A stretch of 64,000 nt of DNA from Roseivirga pacifica (GTDB lineage Bacteria > Bacteroidota > Bacteroidia > Cytophagales > Cyclobacteriaceae): positions 620,001-684,000 of the forward strand of contig NZ_FOIR01000002.1 in assembly GCF_900111145.1 (NCBI RefSeq), in the 5' to 3' direction. The notes beneath the pieces were generated by a model, which was not told the DNA's origin, did not search any database, and saw only the letters and a program-made list of their open reading frames with translations. This document shows positions 18,524 to 27,200 of the stretch, piece by piece (position 1 is the first letter of the stretch; every line of letters starts with the position of its first letter). The position numbers and the translations under genes were made by a program.

Positions 18524-18640
18524 TTTAGATTAGGCTAAAAATTATTTTTAAAATAATTAACCAATTGACTAACAGCAATTAATTAATCATTTTAGCATAA
18601 TTAGCACTGACGAACATTTTTTTTAGACAAACCAAAAACA

Positions 18641-18648
18641 TACCTTTG
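18641..18648 (+). promoter_or_regulatory. Candidate promoter -7 box of the metal-uptake operon
   Basis: TACCTTTG matches the Bacteroidota TAnnTTTG box and lies 17 bases before the ATG at 18665. It is enclosed by an imperfect dyad (TTTAGAC at 18622, TCTAAA at 18655), which could be a metal-regulator operator. No convincing -33 TTTG element is visible, so this is tentative. Confidence 0.4.
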
Positions 18649-18664
18649 GTCAAAATCTAAATGA

Positions 18665-19324
18665 ATGTTTAGTTACGTAGAAGAAAACTACCTCAAAGCC
18701 ATATACCACCTCTCCCAACACGGGGAGACCAGCGTGAGCACAAATGCCCTTGCCGAGGAGATGAAAACAACCCCTGCCTCAGTTAGCGACATGGTCAGAA
18801 AGCTCTCTAAAAAGAAAGCGGTGGACTACCAGAAATATCGTGGTGTTAACGTATCGAACAAAGGGAAAGAAATAGCCTTGAAGGTTATTCGAAAACACCG
18901 CCTTTGGGAAGTGTTCTTGGTTGATAAACTGAAATTCAAATGGGACGAAGTGCACGAGATTGCGGAGGAGCTGGAGCACATTAAATCTCCCCTACTCATT
19001 AAGCGTTTGGACGAGTTTTTGGGCTTTCCTAAACACGATCCGCATGGCGACCCAATACCTGATGAGGACGGTAACTTCTCATCTGTAAAAAAACAACCAT
19101 TGCAAGACACAGAAGTTGGCGCCAAAGCCACGGTTATCGGTGTAGACGACTCTAGCCCGGCTTTCCTAAAGTACTTGGACAAAGTTGGCATTTCCATTGG
19201 CACCAAACTAAGCATTGAAGACAAAAACGAATTTGATGGCTCAATGGACATTGTGCTGGAAGAGAGCAAAGCCATCACTATTTCGCCCGCAGCAGCGGTA
19301 AACCTATTAGTTGTAATTGAATGA
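18665..19324 (+). CDS. DtxR/MntR family metal-dependent transcriptional regulator
   Basis: 219 aa, full-length three-domain form. Residues 1-65 are the winged helix (YVEENYLKAIYHLSQHGE, then TTPASVSDMVRKLSKKKAVDY as recognition region). Residues about 66-140 are the metal-binding/dimerisation domain (RKHRLWEVFLVDKLKF, EVHEIAEELEHI, and a CxxH-like region replaced by DPHGDPIPDEDG). Residues about 147-219 are the FeoA/SH3-like domain. It likely represses the downstream ABC importer when metal is bound. It overlaps the substrate-binding protein gene by 4 bases (ATGA). Whether the metal is Mn, Fe or Zn is not decided by the sequence. Confidence 0.92.
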   Translation: MFSYVEENYLKAIYHLSQHGETSVSTNALAEEMKTTPASVSDMVRKLSKKKAVDYQKYRGVNVSNKGKEIALKVIRKHRLWEVFLVDKLKFKWDEVHEIAEELEHIKSPLLIKRLDEFLGFPKHDPHGDPIPDEDGNFSSVKKQPLQDTEVGAKATVIGVDDSSPAFLKYLDKVGISIGTKLSIEDKNEFDGSMDIVLEESKAITISPAAAVNLLVVIE

Positions 19325-20238
19325 GCATAAAACACCTATTCCTTTCGCTTAGCCTTTTGATTGCTTTTGCAGCATGTAGCAGCAAGAGAGAAGACACTAA
19401 TCAAAAACTAAATGTGGTTACCACCACGGGTATGATTGCCGATGTGGTGAAGAATATTGGCGGAGACTCCTTGCAAGTAACTGCGCTTATGGGGCCTGGT
19501 GTAGACCCACACCTCTACAAAGCCACACAGGGCGACCTAGGCCGTTTGCAACAGGCCGATGTAATCTTCTACAACGGCTTGCACCTAGAAGGTAAAATGG
19601 GAGAAGTATTTGAAAAACTGGAACGCATAAAAGATGTCATTCCTGTATCTAAAAGTATTGATTCAAATTTATTACTCGATAGTCCTATATATCAGGGTAC
19701 TTACGACCCACATATTTGGTTTGATGTGAGCCTATGGAGCCAAACGATAGATGTAGTTTTAGAGGAGCTAATCAGACAATCCCCAAACAGCGAAAAGTAC
19801 TTTATTCAAAGGGCAACAGCTTACCGTAACAAGCTAGAAGCACTGCATGAATGGTGCATTACTGAGATTGAAAAGATACCGGCAGACAAGCGGATTCTAA
19901 TTACTGCACACGATGCATTCAGCTACTTTGGCCGCGCTTATGATATTGAAGTACGGGGGCTTCAGGGCATCTCTACCTTATCCGAATTTGGCCTAAAAGA
20001 CCGCGTTGACTTGATCAACTTTATAGTGGACAGAAAGATAAAGGCGGTGTTTGTTGAAACCTCTGTTTCACAGAAAAACATTAACGCCATAGTGGAAGGT
20101 TGTAAGCAAAAAGGACACGATGTAGTAATTGGCGGAAGTCTCTTTTCCGATGCCATGGGAGCCGCAGGAACACCTGAAGGCACCTACGAAGGCATGGTAA
20201 GAGCCAATGTAAAAACGATAGTTGAATCGTTAAGATAA
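19321..20238 (+). CDS. Metal ABC transporter substrate-binding lipoprotein (TroA/ZnuA family)
   Basis: 305 aa. The signal peptide ends in lipobox AFAACSS. The cluster A-I metal-binding fold shows likely ligands in GVDPHLYKAT (His), GTYDPHIWFD (His), FVETSVS (Glu) and LFSDAMG (Asp). A His/His/Glu/Asp set is the TroA/MntC/SitA pattern rather than the His-rich ZnuA loop, favouring Mn or mixed Mn/Zn/Fe binding. It captures the metal ion and passes it to the permeases encoded downstream. It is translationally coupled to the regulator. Confidence 0.92.
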   Translation: MSIKHLFLSLSLLIAFAACSSKREDTNQKLNVVTTTGMIADVVKNIGGDSLQVTALMGPGVDPHLYKATQGDLGRLQQADVIFYNGLHLEGKMGEVFEKLERIKDVIPVSKSIDSNLLLDSPIYQGTYDPHIWFDVSLWSQTIDVVLEELIRQSPNSEKYFIQRATAYRNKLEALHEWCITEIEKIPADKRILITAHDAFSYFGRAYDIEVRGLQGISTLSEFGLKDRVDLINFIVDRKIKAVFVETSVSQKNINAIVEGCKQKGHDVVIGGSLFSDAMGAAGTPEGTYEGMVRANVKTIVESLR

Positions 20239-20293
20239 GTTCATGGTTCTAGGTTGCTAGTTCTTAGAACTGGGACTTAGGCATAACCTAAAA

Positions 20294-20345
20294 CAAAGTC
20301 CCCTTTAGGGGATTTAGGGGCTAGGAACCCCAACCCTAAAGGGTG
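20294..20345. repeat. Short GC-rich palindromic repeat inside the metal operon
   Basis: Contains CCCCTTTAGGGG, GATTTAGGGG and a later ACCCTAAAGGGT, a nested set of small inverted repeats between the binding-protein and ATPase genes. It resembles the CCCCTAATTTAGGGG class at 23562 and 24666. It may form RNA structure that protects the operon message or attenuates it. Confidence 0.5.
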
Positions 20346-20357
20346 AAAATCTAAACA

Positions 20358-21149
20358 ATGAAAATAGAAGCAAAAGACCCGGTAGTAGAAATACACGACT
20401 TGACGGTTTCATACCAAAAGAAGCCGGTATTGTGGAATATAGATGCAACGCTTCCCAAGGGTGCCTTAATCGGCATTATTGGCCCCAATGGCGCAGGCAA
20501 GTCAACGCTAATCAAATCAGCTATGGGGCTACTTCCCTTAGCTTCTGGCTACATGCGCATGTTCGATCAACCATTAGACAAAGTACGCGACAGGGTAAGT
20601 TATGTGCCGCAGCGCGAATCGGTAGACTGGGACTTCCCTACTTCCGTACTGGATGTTGTGCTCATGGGCCGCTACGCAAAACTTGGCCTTATTGCAAGGC
20701 CTCGCAAAGCCGATAAAGAGATGGCCATAAACTGCCTGCGCAAGGTTGGCATGGAAGCCTTTGTAAACAGACAAATTTCTCAGCTTTCAGGCGGTCAACA
20801 ACAACGCGTTTTCCTAGCTAGGGCTCTGGCACAAGAGGCTGACTTATACTTTATGGATGAACCTTTTGCCGGTGTAGATGCAGCTACCGAAGCTGCTATT
20901 CTGGCCATTATGCAAGAGATGACAGCGCAAGGAAAAACAGTAATTGTCGTTCACCACGACTTACAGTCTGCAGCTGAGTTTTTCGATTGGATCATGCTAC
21001 TTAACATGCGTTTAGTTGCCTCAGGGCCAATTGATAAAGTATTCAACAATCAACTATTGCAAGAAACCTATGGCGGCAAATTAACCGTTCTCGCTGAGGT
21101 GGGCGAATTGGTAAGAAAACGACAAATACCAAGTAGAGAAAAGTACTAA
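20358..21149 (+). CDS. Metal ABC transporter ATP-binding protein
   Basis: 263 aa ATPase subunit. Walker A is GPNGAGKST (residues about 43-51), the signature motif LSGGQQQRVFLARAL near 137, Walker B ADLYFMDEPFAG near 155, and the H-loop VIVVHHD near 195. Length and sequence style match the MntB/ZnuC/SitB group. It sits between the substrate-binding protein and two permeases, one base before the next gene, and powers uptake by the complex. Confidence 0.94.
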   Translation: MKIEAKDPVVEIHDLTVSYQKKPVLWNIDATLPKGALIGIIGPNGAGKSTLIKSAMGLLPLASGYMRMFDQPLDKVRDRVSYVPQRESVDWDFPTSVLDVVLMGRYAKLGLIARPRKADKEMAINCLRKVGMEAFVNRQISQLSGGQQQRVFLARALAQEADLYFMDEPFAGVDAATEAAILAIMQEMTAQGKTVIVVHHDLQSAAEFFDWIMLLNMRLVASGPIDKVFNNQLLQETYGGKLTVLAEVGELVRKRQIPSREKY

Positions 21150-21150
21150 A

Positions 21151-22437
21151 ATGGAAACGCTCAAGGAATTCTTTTCTTTTCAAGACCCGAGCATTATTGC
21201 CGTAACTGTTGGCGCCATTTTACTCAGCTCCTCTTCTGCCGTGGTTGGCACCTTTACCTTTCTAAAAAAGAAAGCCCTAGTTGGCGATGCCGTAGCACAC
21301 TCGGTACTGCCTGGCATTTGTTTGGCCTTTATCCTTTCTGGAACTAAAAACCCGATCTACCTAATTATTGGTGCTTTTGTAACTGGCTGGTTATCGCTCG
21401 TGATTATCGATCACATCAGCAAAAAATCGAAACTGAAGGAAGACACCGCCATTGCCCTAATTCTTTCGGTCTTCTTTGGCATTGGCATTCTTATGCTCAC
21501 CAATATTCAGCACTCTGGCAACGCAGCACAAACCGGCCTCGACTCCTTCCTATTCGGGAAAGCTGCCGCGCTAGTAGGGAATGACTTGATTGTTTTCGGT
21601 ATTGTGGCTGTAGTACTCATCGCTACCGTGATTTTCTTCTTCAAAGAACTTAAACTAATGGCCTTCGATCAGGATTATGCCGAAGCCATTGGCCTGCCTG
21701 TAAAAGGCCTAGAACTCCTCCTCACCTCGCTTACGGTACTTGCCGTGGTTACCGGAATTCAAGCCGTTGGTGTGGTTTTGATGGCTGCCATGCTTATTAC
21801 ACCAGCTGCGGCTGCACGCTTCTGGACCAATGACACCAGGGTTATGACGCTACTTGCAGCCATTTTAGGTGGATTCTCCGGCCTAAGCGGTGCTTTTGTA
21901 AGCTATGCAGCGCCAGCAATGCCTACCGGCCCGTGGATCGTAATGATCATTTCTGCCATTGCGTTGATTTCCTTCTTTGTAGCACCTAAGCGTGGTATAA
22001 TCTCGCGCGGTATGGAACAACGAAAGCTACAACGCATGATTATGGACGAGAACCTATTGAAAGAGCTTTTCCACCTGGGAGAAAAAGACCACGACTTGTA
22101 TAAAGGCAGAAGCATAGAAGAAATAATTGAGGAACGTTACTTTCCTGAAAAAACACTGCGAAAGTCTTTGAATAGATTACGCAGACAAGGTTTTTTAACA
22201 AAAACCAATGGAGATTGGCGCTATACGGAAGCTGGTAAAATGAAAGGACAGCGCGTGGTAAAGCTGCACAGGCTTTGGGAGCTTTATTTATCTGAAAAAA
22301 TGAAAATAGCCCCAGACCACGTGCATGAAGATGCCGAAACAATCGAGCATATTATTACGCCTGAGCTCGAAGAAAGGCTTGAAAAAATGTTTGACCGAAG
22401 AGCAACAGATCCACACGATGAGCAGATACCTTATTGA
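21151..22437 (+). CDS. Metal ABC permease fused to a DtxR-like winged-helix/dimerisation domain
   Basis: 428 aa. Residues 1-285 or so are an ABC-3 type metal permease with about eight TM helices (ALVGDAVAHSVLPGICLAF and VTGIQAVGVVLMAAMLITPAAAARFW are family signatures). After the last helix and a basic junction (PKRGIISRGMEQRKLQRM) come about 135 soluble residues resembling DtxR/MntR: a winged helix (EIIEERYFPEKTLRKSLNRL, RRQGFLTKTNGDWRYTEAG) and the metal-sensor segment (VKLHRLWELYLSEKM, HVHEDAETIEHII, MFDRRATDPHDEQIPY). A membrane-tethered sensor could gate transport by cytoplasmic metal. The ABC-3 call is secure; the regulatory role of the tail is inference. Confidence 0.93.
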   Translation: METLKEFFSFQDPSIIAVTVGAILLSSSSAVVGTFTFLKKKALVGDAVAHSVLPGICLAFILSGTKNPIYLIIGAFVTGWLSLVIIDHISKKSKLKEDTAIALILSVFFGIGILMLTNIQHSGNAAQTGLDSFLFGKAAALVGNDLIVFGIVAVVLIATVIFFFKELKLMAFDQDYAEAIGLPVKGLELLLTSLTVLAVVTGIQAVGVVLMAAMLITPAAAARFWTNDTRVMTLLAAILGGFSGLSGAFVSYAAPAMPTGPWIVMIISAIALISFFVAPKRGIISRGMEQRKLQRMIMDENLLKELFHLGEKDHDLYKGRSIEEIIEERYFPEKTLRKSLNRLRRQGFLTKTNGDWRYTEAGKMKGQRVVKLHRLWELYLSEKMKIAPDHVHEDAETIEHIITPELEERLEKMFDRRATDPHDEQIPY

Positions 22438-22499
22438 GATGTCAGATTTAAGACTTTAGATGTTAGAAAGATTACCAAAAGAAGCAAAACTCTTTTTCT

Positions 22500-22521
22500 A
22501 CCCTGAGCAAGGCCGAAGGGT
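22500..22521. repeat. REP-like palindrome (CCCTGAGC...CGAAGGG class)
   Basis: ACCCTGAGC and CGAAGGGT with AAGGC between them, the same class as at 4289-4312. It lies between the two permease genes, followed by a tandem of TTGACCA units (22540-22560). Confidence 0.6.
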
Positions 22522-22582
22522 CGACCAAACAAAAAGGAAAATTGACCATTGACCATTGACAAATAAACCAATTGCCTAAAGC

Positions 22583-23449
22583 ATGAGTGCATTCTACATC
22601 ATATTAACCGCTAGCTTGTTTGCCATCTCCTGTGGCTTGCTGGGCAGCTTTCTCATTCTGCGCAAAATGGCCATGGTGGGCGATGCTATTTCACATGCTG
22701 TACTTCCGGGTATTGTCATTGCTTTTCTGCTTACCGGCACCCGCGACTCTTTCGAAATGATACTTGGTGCGGCTCTTTTGGGTATTTTCAGCACATTTCT
22801 TATCGAATACTTCCACAATAAAGCCCGGCTCCAAACTGATGCCGCCATTGGCGTTACGTTTACATGGCTTTTTGCTTTAGGCGTTATACTCATTTCCGTT
22901 TTTGCAGGCCAGGTTGATTTAGACCAAGAATGCGTGCTTTATGGCGAAATAGCCTACGTACCTATTGACCTTTGGATAACCGATTCTGGCGCTATTATGG
23001 GGCCGAGAGCCCTTTATATTGCTGCGCTTACACTGGTTGTGAACGTGCTATTCCTTCGCATTGGATTTAAGCAGCTTTACCTCACCACCTTCGACCCTTC
23101 ATTTGCTGCTACAGTAGGCATTTCTGTAAGCCTTTGGAATTACCTTTTAATGGGAGCAGTATCAATGACCACGGTTTCCGCTTTCGATTCGGTTGGTGCC
23201 ATCTTGGTGGTTGCCCTATTGGTCGCTCCACCGGCTACCGCCTACCTGCTCACCGAGAAATTCTCGCATATGCTGATTATCACCTGCATAATAGCAGTCG
23301 TTATCAGCATAGCAGGCTACTTCCTAGCCGTATGGCTTGACGGCTCCATTGCAGGCGCTATTGTAACCGTTGCCGGAATTCTATTCGCCATAACCTACCT
23401 GTTCGCTCCTAATACTGGGTTGATTACTAAACGATTGGCTAGTGCTTAG
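22583..23449 (+). CDS. Metal ABC transporter permease (second subunit)
   Basis: 288 aa ABC-3 family integral membrane protein with about eight to nine TM helices. Family segments include MAMVGDAISHAVLPGIVIAF near residues 29-48 and SFDSVGAILVVALLVAPPATAYLLT-like sequence near 200-225. Unlike the preceding permease it has no soluble tail. The two permeases probably form a heterodimer in the importer. The 145-base gap before it holds a REP-like palindrome, so it may be less tightly coupled than the other genes of the operon. Confidence 0.93.
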   Translation: MSAFYIILTASLFAISCGLLGSFLILRKMAMVGDAISHAVLPGIVIAFLLTGTRDSFEMILGAALLGIFSTFLIEYFHNKARLQTDAAIGVTFTWLFALGVILISVFAGQVDLDQECVLYGEIAYVPIDLWITDSGAIMGPRALYIAALTLVVNVLFLRIGFKQLYLTTFDPSFAATVGISVSLWNYLLMGAVSMTTVSAFDSVGAILVVALLVAPPATAYLLTEKFSHMLIITCIIAVVISIAGYFLAVWLDGSIAGAIVTVAGILFAITYLFAPNTGLITKRLASA

Positions 23450-23456
23450 GGAGTTA

Positions 23457-23603
23457 GTTATCAGTATATCAGTTAATCCGAAAACAGTGGCATCCCTATA
23501 GGGACAGAGGGTTATTGGTTACTATTAGCTATCAGTAATCAGAAAAAAGGTTACAAAAACGAAAACCAACTTCTCCCCTAATTTAGGGGAGATACAGAGG
23601 GGT
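23457..23603. repeat. Composite repeat block, left copy
   Basis: Contains unit A (23457-23511, with AGTTATCAG, ATCAGTTAATC and AAAACAGTGGCATCCC) and unit B (23562-23603, with CCAACTTCTCCCCTAATTTA and GGGGAGAT.CAGAGGGGT). Both units recur in the same order and orientation at 24441-24709, on the other side of the gene at 23710. Confidence 0.75.
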
Positions 23604-23709
23604 TAATAGCGAGTTATCAGTTCATCAGAGATCAGTGGTATTCCGAAAAGGCTTTATGCTTAAGGCTTTTAATTAGAAATAATCGCTATCCTTACTGTAC
23701 TTAAGAAAC

Positions 23710-24345
23710 ATGAAGAATATTTTATCAATTATACTTTTGACTATAGTAGTCCAGAGTTACAGCCAAACAGTAATGCGAAATGTGAGCTGGGGAATGAGTA
23801 AATCAGAAGTAAGAGCTGTTGAAAAAGATGGCACCCTTGATGACACCAGATACTCAAACGGACTTCTATATCAAGGAGTCACCACATCAACAGGCCATAC
23901 TGGGCGTTTAATCTATCTCTTCGATAATAATGATGAACTGAACCGAATATTACTAACGATATATGGAAAGGATACACCTGAAGAGTTAGGAACATGTAAA
24001 AACATTGTACCTACTTTCAATAAAATAAAAGCCACGAGAAGTTTATTCAATGACATAATGGACCAAGGCTATAGCTGTAAAGGATGGTTATTAAACGATT
24101 ATGGGGCAGGCGACTTTAAATTTCCGTTGGGAGATGCTAACTGCACACTAGATAAAAGTTCCGCGGATAAGATGGACACTTATGACATTAAAGATTGGGA
24201 TAGAAGAATAGACTATACCAACGAAACCACCAACCTGCTAATTTACTTCCACAAAATGGACAATTATTGGGATTTGGGCGAATTACCTTGTAATGAGAAA
24301 AAATACAACGAGCTTTTGGTCTTGAACTATAATCGAAAGAAGTAA
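23710..24345 (+). CDS. Small exported protein of unknown function
   Basis: 211 aa with signal peptide (MKNILSIILLTIVVQSYSQ). The mature protein begins VMRNVSWGMSKSEVRAVE, a W-G-M-S-x-x-E-V motif seen in several families of small exported Bacteroidota proteins, and then has beta strands with a few cysteines (CKNI, CKGW, NCTLD, LPCNEK). No catalytic residues are recognisable. The gene sits alone between two copies of a composite repeat block, suggesting insertion or mobilisation as a unit. Confidence 0.7.
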   Translation: MKNILSIILLTIVVQSYSQTVMRNVSWGMSKSEVRAVEKDGTLDDTRYSNGLLYQGVTTSTGHTGRLIYLFDNNDELNRILLTIYGKDTPEELGTCKNIVPTFNKIKATRSLFNDIMDQGYSCKGWLLNDYGAGDFKFPLGDANCTLDKSSADKMDTYDIKDWDRRIDYTNETTNLLIYFHKMDNYWDLGELPCNEKKYNELLVLNYNRKK

Positions 24346-24440
24346 CTCAATACCCCAAAAGTTCTCCAACGATTATAAGTGAGAGCATCGATTACAAACC
24401 GATCATTCAATCACCCTTGCTACAAACGATGAGTGGTTAT

Positions 24441-24709
24441 TAGTTATCAGCATATCAGTTAATCGGAAAACAGTGGCATCCCTTAAGGGACTGAGGGTAG
24501 GTTAGTTCAAAAGTTCGTGGTTCAAAATTTCGGTTACTGCAAAAGCCAATTACCCCGTCATTCTGATCCCGAGTATTCGGGAGAAAGAATCTCTCGCGGC
24601 CTTATATCTAACTGGGAAGTTGGGTAATCGGTAAATCAGTTAATCGAAGAACAGATTACGCAAACAAAAACCAACTTCTCCCCTAATTTAGGGGAGATTC
24701 AGAGGGGTA
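24441..24709. repeat. Composite repeat block, right copy
   Basis: Unit A (24441-24497) and unit B (24666-24709) match the block at 23457-23603 with few substitutions. Between them a different repeat is inserted (24556-24594), holding the dyad CCCGAGTATTCGGG within the GTCATTCTGA...GAAAGAATCT frame that is common in Bacteroidota genomes. Confidence 0.75.
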
Positions 24710-24769
24710 AGTAACAACAAACCAATCCAGCATAAACCGAAACCATAGCTCTAATTCCTGCCGAACCCC

Positions 24770-24777
24770 TATCTTTG
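24770..24777 (+). promoter_or_regulatory. Probable -7 promoter box of mnmE
   Basis: TATCTTTG is an exact match to TAnnTTTG and is followed by CGCC, a common arrangement in this phylum. Transcription would start around 24783, at or just after the first ATG (24782), which favours the ATG at 24794. The -33 element is not obvious. Confidence 0.5.
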
Positions 24778-24793
24778 CGCCATGCAAAGTTTG

Positions 24794-26161
24794 ATGCAAA
24801 ACAACGATACCATTATTGCCCTAGCTACTCCGCAGGGAGTTGGCGCCATTGGTGTTATCCGTCTTAGCGGACCAGAATCTATAAAGCTTACTAATCAGGT
24901 GTTTAAGGGGAAAAACCTTGAGGCTCAGGAAAGTCATACGATTCATTTTGGTACAATCCGTGATGGTGAAAAAATCTTAGATGAGGTACTGATATCGCTG
25001 TTTATTGCACCAAAATCCTTCACAAAAGAGAACGTAGTTGAGATATCTTGCCACGGTTCTAACTTCATTATCCGCCAGATCATCCAACTGCTGATTCGCA
25101 AAGGAGCACGGCCTGCCAAACCAGGAGAGTTTACCAAGCGCGCCTTTATGCATGGTCAGTTTGACTTGGCACAAGCCGAGGCTGTGGCCGACCTGATCAA
25201 CGCTGATTCGGAAGCATCGCACCATACGGCACTGAACCAAATGCGTGGTGGCTTTTCTGGTGAGATCAAACGCCTGCGCGAAGAGCTGATTCACTTTGCC
25301 TCTATGATAGAATTGGAACTCGACTTTGGTGAAGAAGATGTGGAATTTGCCAGCCGTGATGACTTGAAAGACTTGGTGAACAAGTTGCTCAAAGTAGTGA
25401 ACGCATTGATTCACTCTTTCGACTTGGGTAACGTAATTAAAAACGGTGTACCAACCGTGATTGCCGGTAAACCCAATGCGGGCAAGTCTACCCTACTGAA
25501 TGCTTTGCTGAAGGAAGAAAAAGCCATTGTATCGGACATTGCCGGTACCACCCGCGATTTTATCGAAGATGAGATCATTATTGGTGGTGTGGCCTTCCGC
25601 TTTATCGATACGGCCGGATTGCGCGAAACCACTGATGCCATTGAAAAGATTGGCGTGGAGCGCACGCAAGCCAAAATGAAAACCGCTTCCATGATCATTT
25701 ATCTCTTCGACCTATCGCAAGTTGATGTGGTTGAAATGAACAAGGAGATCAATGTTTTGGAGAACACCGGAGTGCCTTTCCTTAAGGTGGGCAATAAACT
25801 CGACAAGGTGAAGGAATCATTTGTGGAGCAGCTGCAAAAGCAGCATCCCGACATGCTCTTCCTTTCAGCTAATGAACCAGAGCAAGTAGAACTACTAAAA
25901 GACCGTATTCTAGAATTAGTAAACCTCGACAAGTTTAAACGTGGCGACACCGTGGTGACCAACATCCGCCACTACGATTCGCTACTCCAAACCAAAAACT
26001 CGCTAGACGCTGTAATTGAAGGCATAGACAATATGGTAAGCAACGACTTTGTGGCCATGGACATCCGCCAAGCCCTCCACTACCTCGGTGAGATTACAGG
26101 CGAAATCACAACGGATGATTTATTGGCAAATATTTTCAGTAAGTTTTGTATCGGAAAGTAA
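24794..26161 (+). CDS. mnmE: tRNA uridine-5-carboxymethylaminomethyl modification GTPase MnmE
   Basis: 455 aa from ATG 24794 (MQNNDTIIALATPQG), which is where family members usually begin. ATG 24782 would add four residues and lies at the inferred transcription start. With MnmG it installs the cmnm5 group on the wobble uridine of certain tRNAs. The N-terminal tetrahydrofolate-binding domain (GVGAIGVIRLSG, KPGEFTKRAFMHGQFDLAQAEAV) is followed by a helical domain and an inserted G domain: G1 GKPNAGKST near residue 227, GTTRD, DTAGLRE, and the NKLD motif. The C-terminus is FSKFCIGK, with the catalytic Cys in the conserved C-I/L-G-K ending. The protein is complete. Confidence 0.96.
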   Translation: MQNNDTIIALATPQGVGAIGVIRLSGPESIKLTNQVFKGKNLEAQESHTIHFGTIRDGEKILDEVLISLFIAPKSFTKENVVEISCHGSNFIIRQIIQLLIRKGARPAKPGEFTKRAFMHGQFDLAQAEAVADLINADSEASHHTALNQMRGGFSGEIKRLREELIHFASMIELELDFGEEDVEFASRDDLKDLVNKLLKVVNALIHSFDLGNVIKNGVPTVIAGKPNAGKSTLLNALLKEEKAIVSDIAGTTRDFIEDEIIIGGVAFRFIDTAGLRETTDAIEKIGVERTQAKMKTASMIIYLFDLSQVDVVEMNKEINVLENTGVPFLKVGNKLDKVKESFVEQLQKQHPDMLFLSANEPEQVELLKDRILELVNLDKFKRGDTVVTNIRHYDSLLQTKNSLDAVIEGIDNMVSNDFVAMDIRQALHYLGEITGEITTDDLLANIFSKFCIGK

Positions 26162-26193
26162 GACAAATCGACTTTAGAAAACTAAAGTGAACA

Positions 26194-26224
26194 AAAAAAG
26201 GCAACCATTTCTGGCTGCCCCAAA
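26194..26224. terminator. Bidirectional rho-independent terminator
   Basis: GGCAACCA and TGGCTGCC pair around TTTC (one mismatch), with AAAAAAA on the left giving TTTTTTT on the minus strand. It ends the long SusC-to-GDPD operon and may also serve mnmE. Confidence 0.65.
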
Positions 26225-26241
26225 ACCTAATCTAATCAACT

Positions 26242-27141
26242 TTATCTATGTAGATTTCTTTGTCTCAAATAATTAAGCAATAGCTGTGGTCTATCGGTTT
26301 GCATCATATTAACACCTCTCTCTATTAGCCAACCATAGCTTCCGTCCAAGTCAGTAACAGCTCTATCATCATGATGATTTGCACTCCTATTTGCCGTAAT
26401 GGTATTCACCCAAATCCAACTACTATACTTATCTCCAACATTTAAGTATTCAACGGTAGCTGCTGTTTCTGATTCAAATCGCACCTGTAGTACACTAAAA
26501 TTAAGGCTATCCTCAAACTGTTTTAGGTAAGCCGAGATGGCTCTGCTATTATCTTTAATTTTAGGCATGTAGTTAATCTTTTTCAAATAGTCTCCAGCCA
26601 TTGATGACATCTCTTCATAAGCCTTGTAACTACCTAATGCTACTTGATCAATCATCCCTGTTTTTAAAAGAAGCGGGTATAAATCAGGAATTCGATTTTC
26701 TGCCTTGTCTAAATTCACTAAAATCCTACCCTTACACAGTACGAGTGCTTCTTCTAGTGTTGGAATTTCGTGCTCAGTTGGTCTTCCCAACCCATCTCTC
26801 AACCTTAGCATTTTGAGTTGTGCAAATGTTTTTGAGGAGACTGCCCCCTTACCTGTCGTGGTTCTATCTAAAGTTTTGTCGTGCATAAGCACCGGAACCC
26901 CATCTCTTGTAAAAGCCACATCAATCTCTACCATATCAACCCCCATATCTATACAGCTCTGTATTGCTGCAAGTGAATTTTCTGGGAAATTGCGCCAATC
27001 ACCTCGATGGGCCACAACCATAACATAGTTTGGTTTTGGTTGCTTCATCATTGTTATTAACTCCGCAAATTCGGTAGTATTCTGTTGGCAGAAAGCAGGC
27101 AAAACCAACAAGTGCAATAGGAATGTTATCCTGTACTTCAT
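26242..27141 (-). CDS. Secreted glycerophosphodiester phosphodiesterase
   Basis: About 299 aa from ATG 27141 (MKYRITFLLHLLVLPAFCQQ), which gives a proper signal peptide; a start 14 codons earlier is also open. The GDPD TIM-barrel motifs are VVAHRGDWRNFPENSLAAI (the first His, with Arg-Gly) and EIDVAFTRDGVPVLMHDKTLDRTT (Glu/Asp metal ligands and second His); the C-terminal TDRPQLLLNYL also fits. It hydrolyses glycerophosphodiesters to glycerol-3-phosphate and an alcohol in the periplasm or outside. It is the last gene of the SusC/SusD operon, supporting phosphodiester scavenging as the locus function. Confidence 0.93.
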   Translation of the reverse strand: MKYRITFLLHLLVLPAFCQQNTTEFAELITMMKQPKPNYVMVVAHRGDWRNFPENSLAAIQSCIDMGVDMVEIDVAFTRDGVPVLMHDKTLDRTTTGKGAVSSKTFAQLKMLRLRDGLGRPTEHEIPTLEEALVLCKGRILVNLDKAENRIPDLYPLLLKTGMIDQVALGSYKAYEEMSSMAGDYLKKINYMPKIKDNSRAISAYLKQFEDSLNFSVLQVRFESETAATVEYLNVGDKYSSWIWVNTITANRSANHHDDRAVTDLDGSYGWLIERGVNMMQTDRPQLLLNYLRQRNLHR

Positions 27142-27200
27142 GTGACTTTTAAAATAATAAGAGAAATTTGGGGAGACTTTCAAGCGTCTCCCCTTCTAGT

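Larger units (their letters stand above)
24346..24781. other. Repeat-filled intergenic region
   Basis: No coding frame. It contains the right-hand composite repeat block (24441-24709), interrupted by a GTCATTCTGATCCCGAG / ...GGGAGAAAGAATCT element (24556-24594). It ends in the probable mnmE promoter at 24770. Confidence 0.6.

Noticed and set aside
22540-22562. TTGACCA tandem repeats taken as a possible CRISPR or iteron
   Set aside because: Only two to three 7-base units with no spacers; it is part of ordinary intergenic repeat debris.
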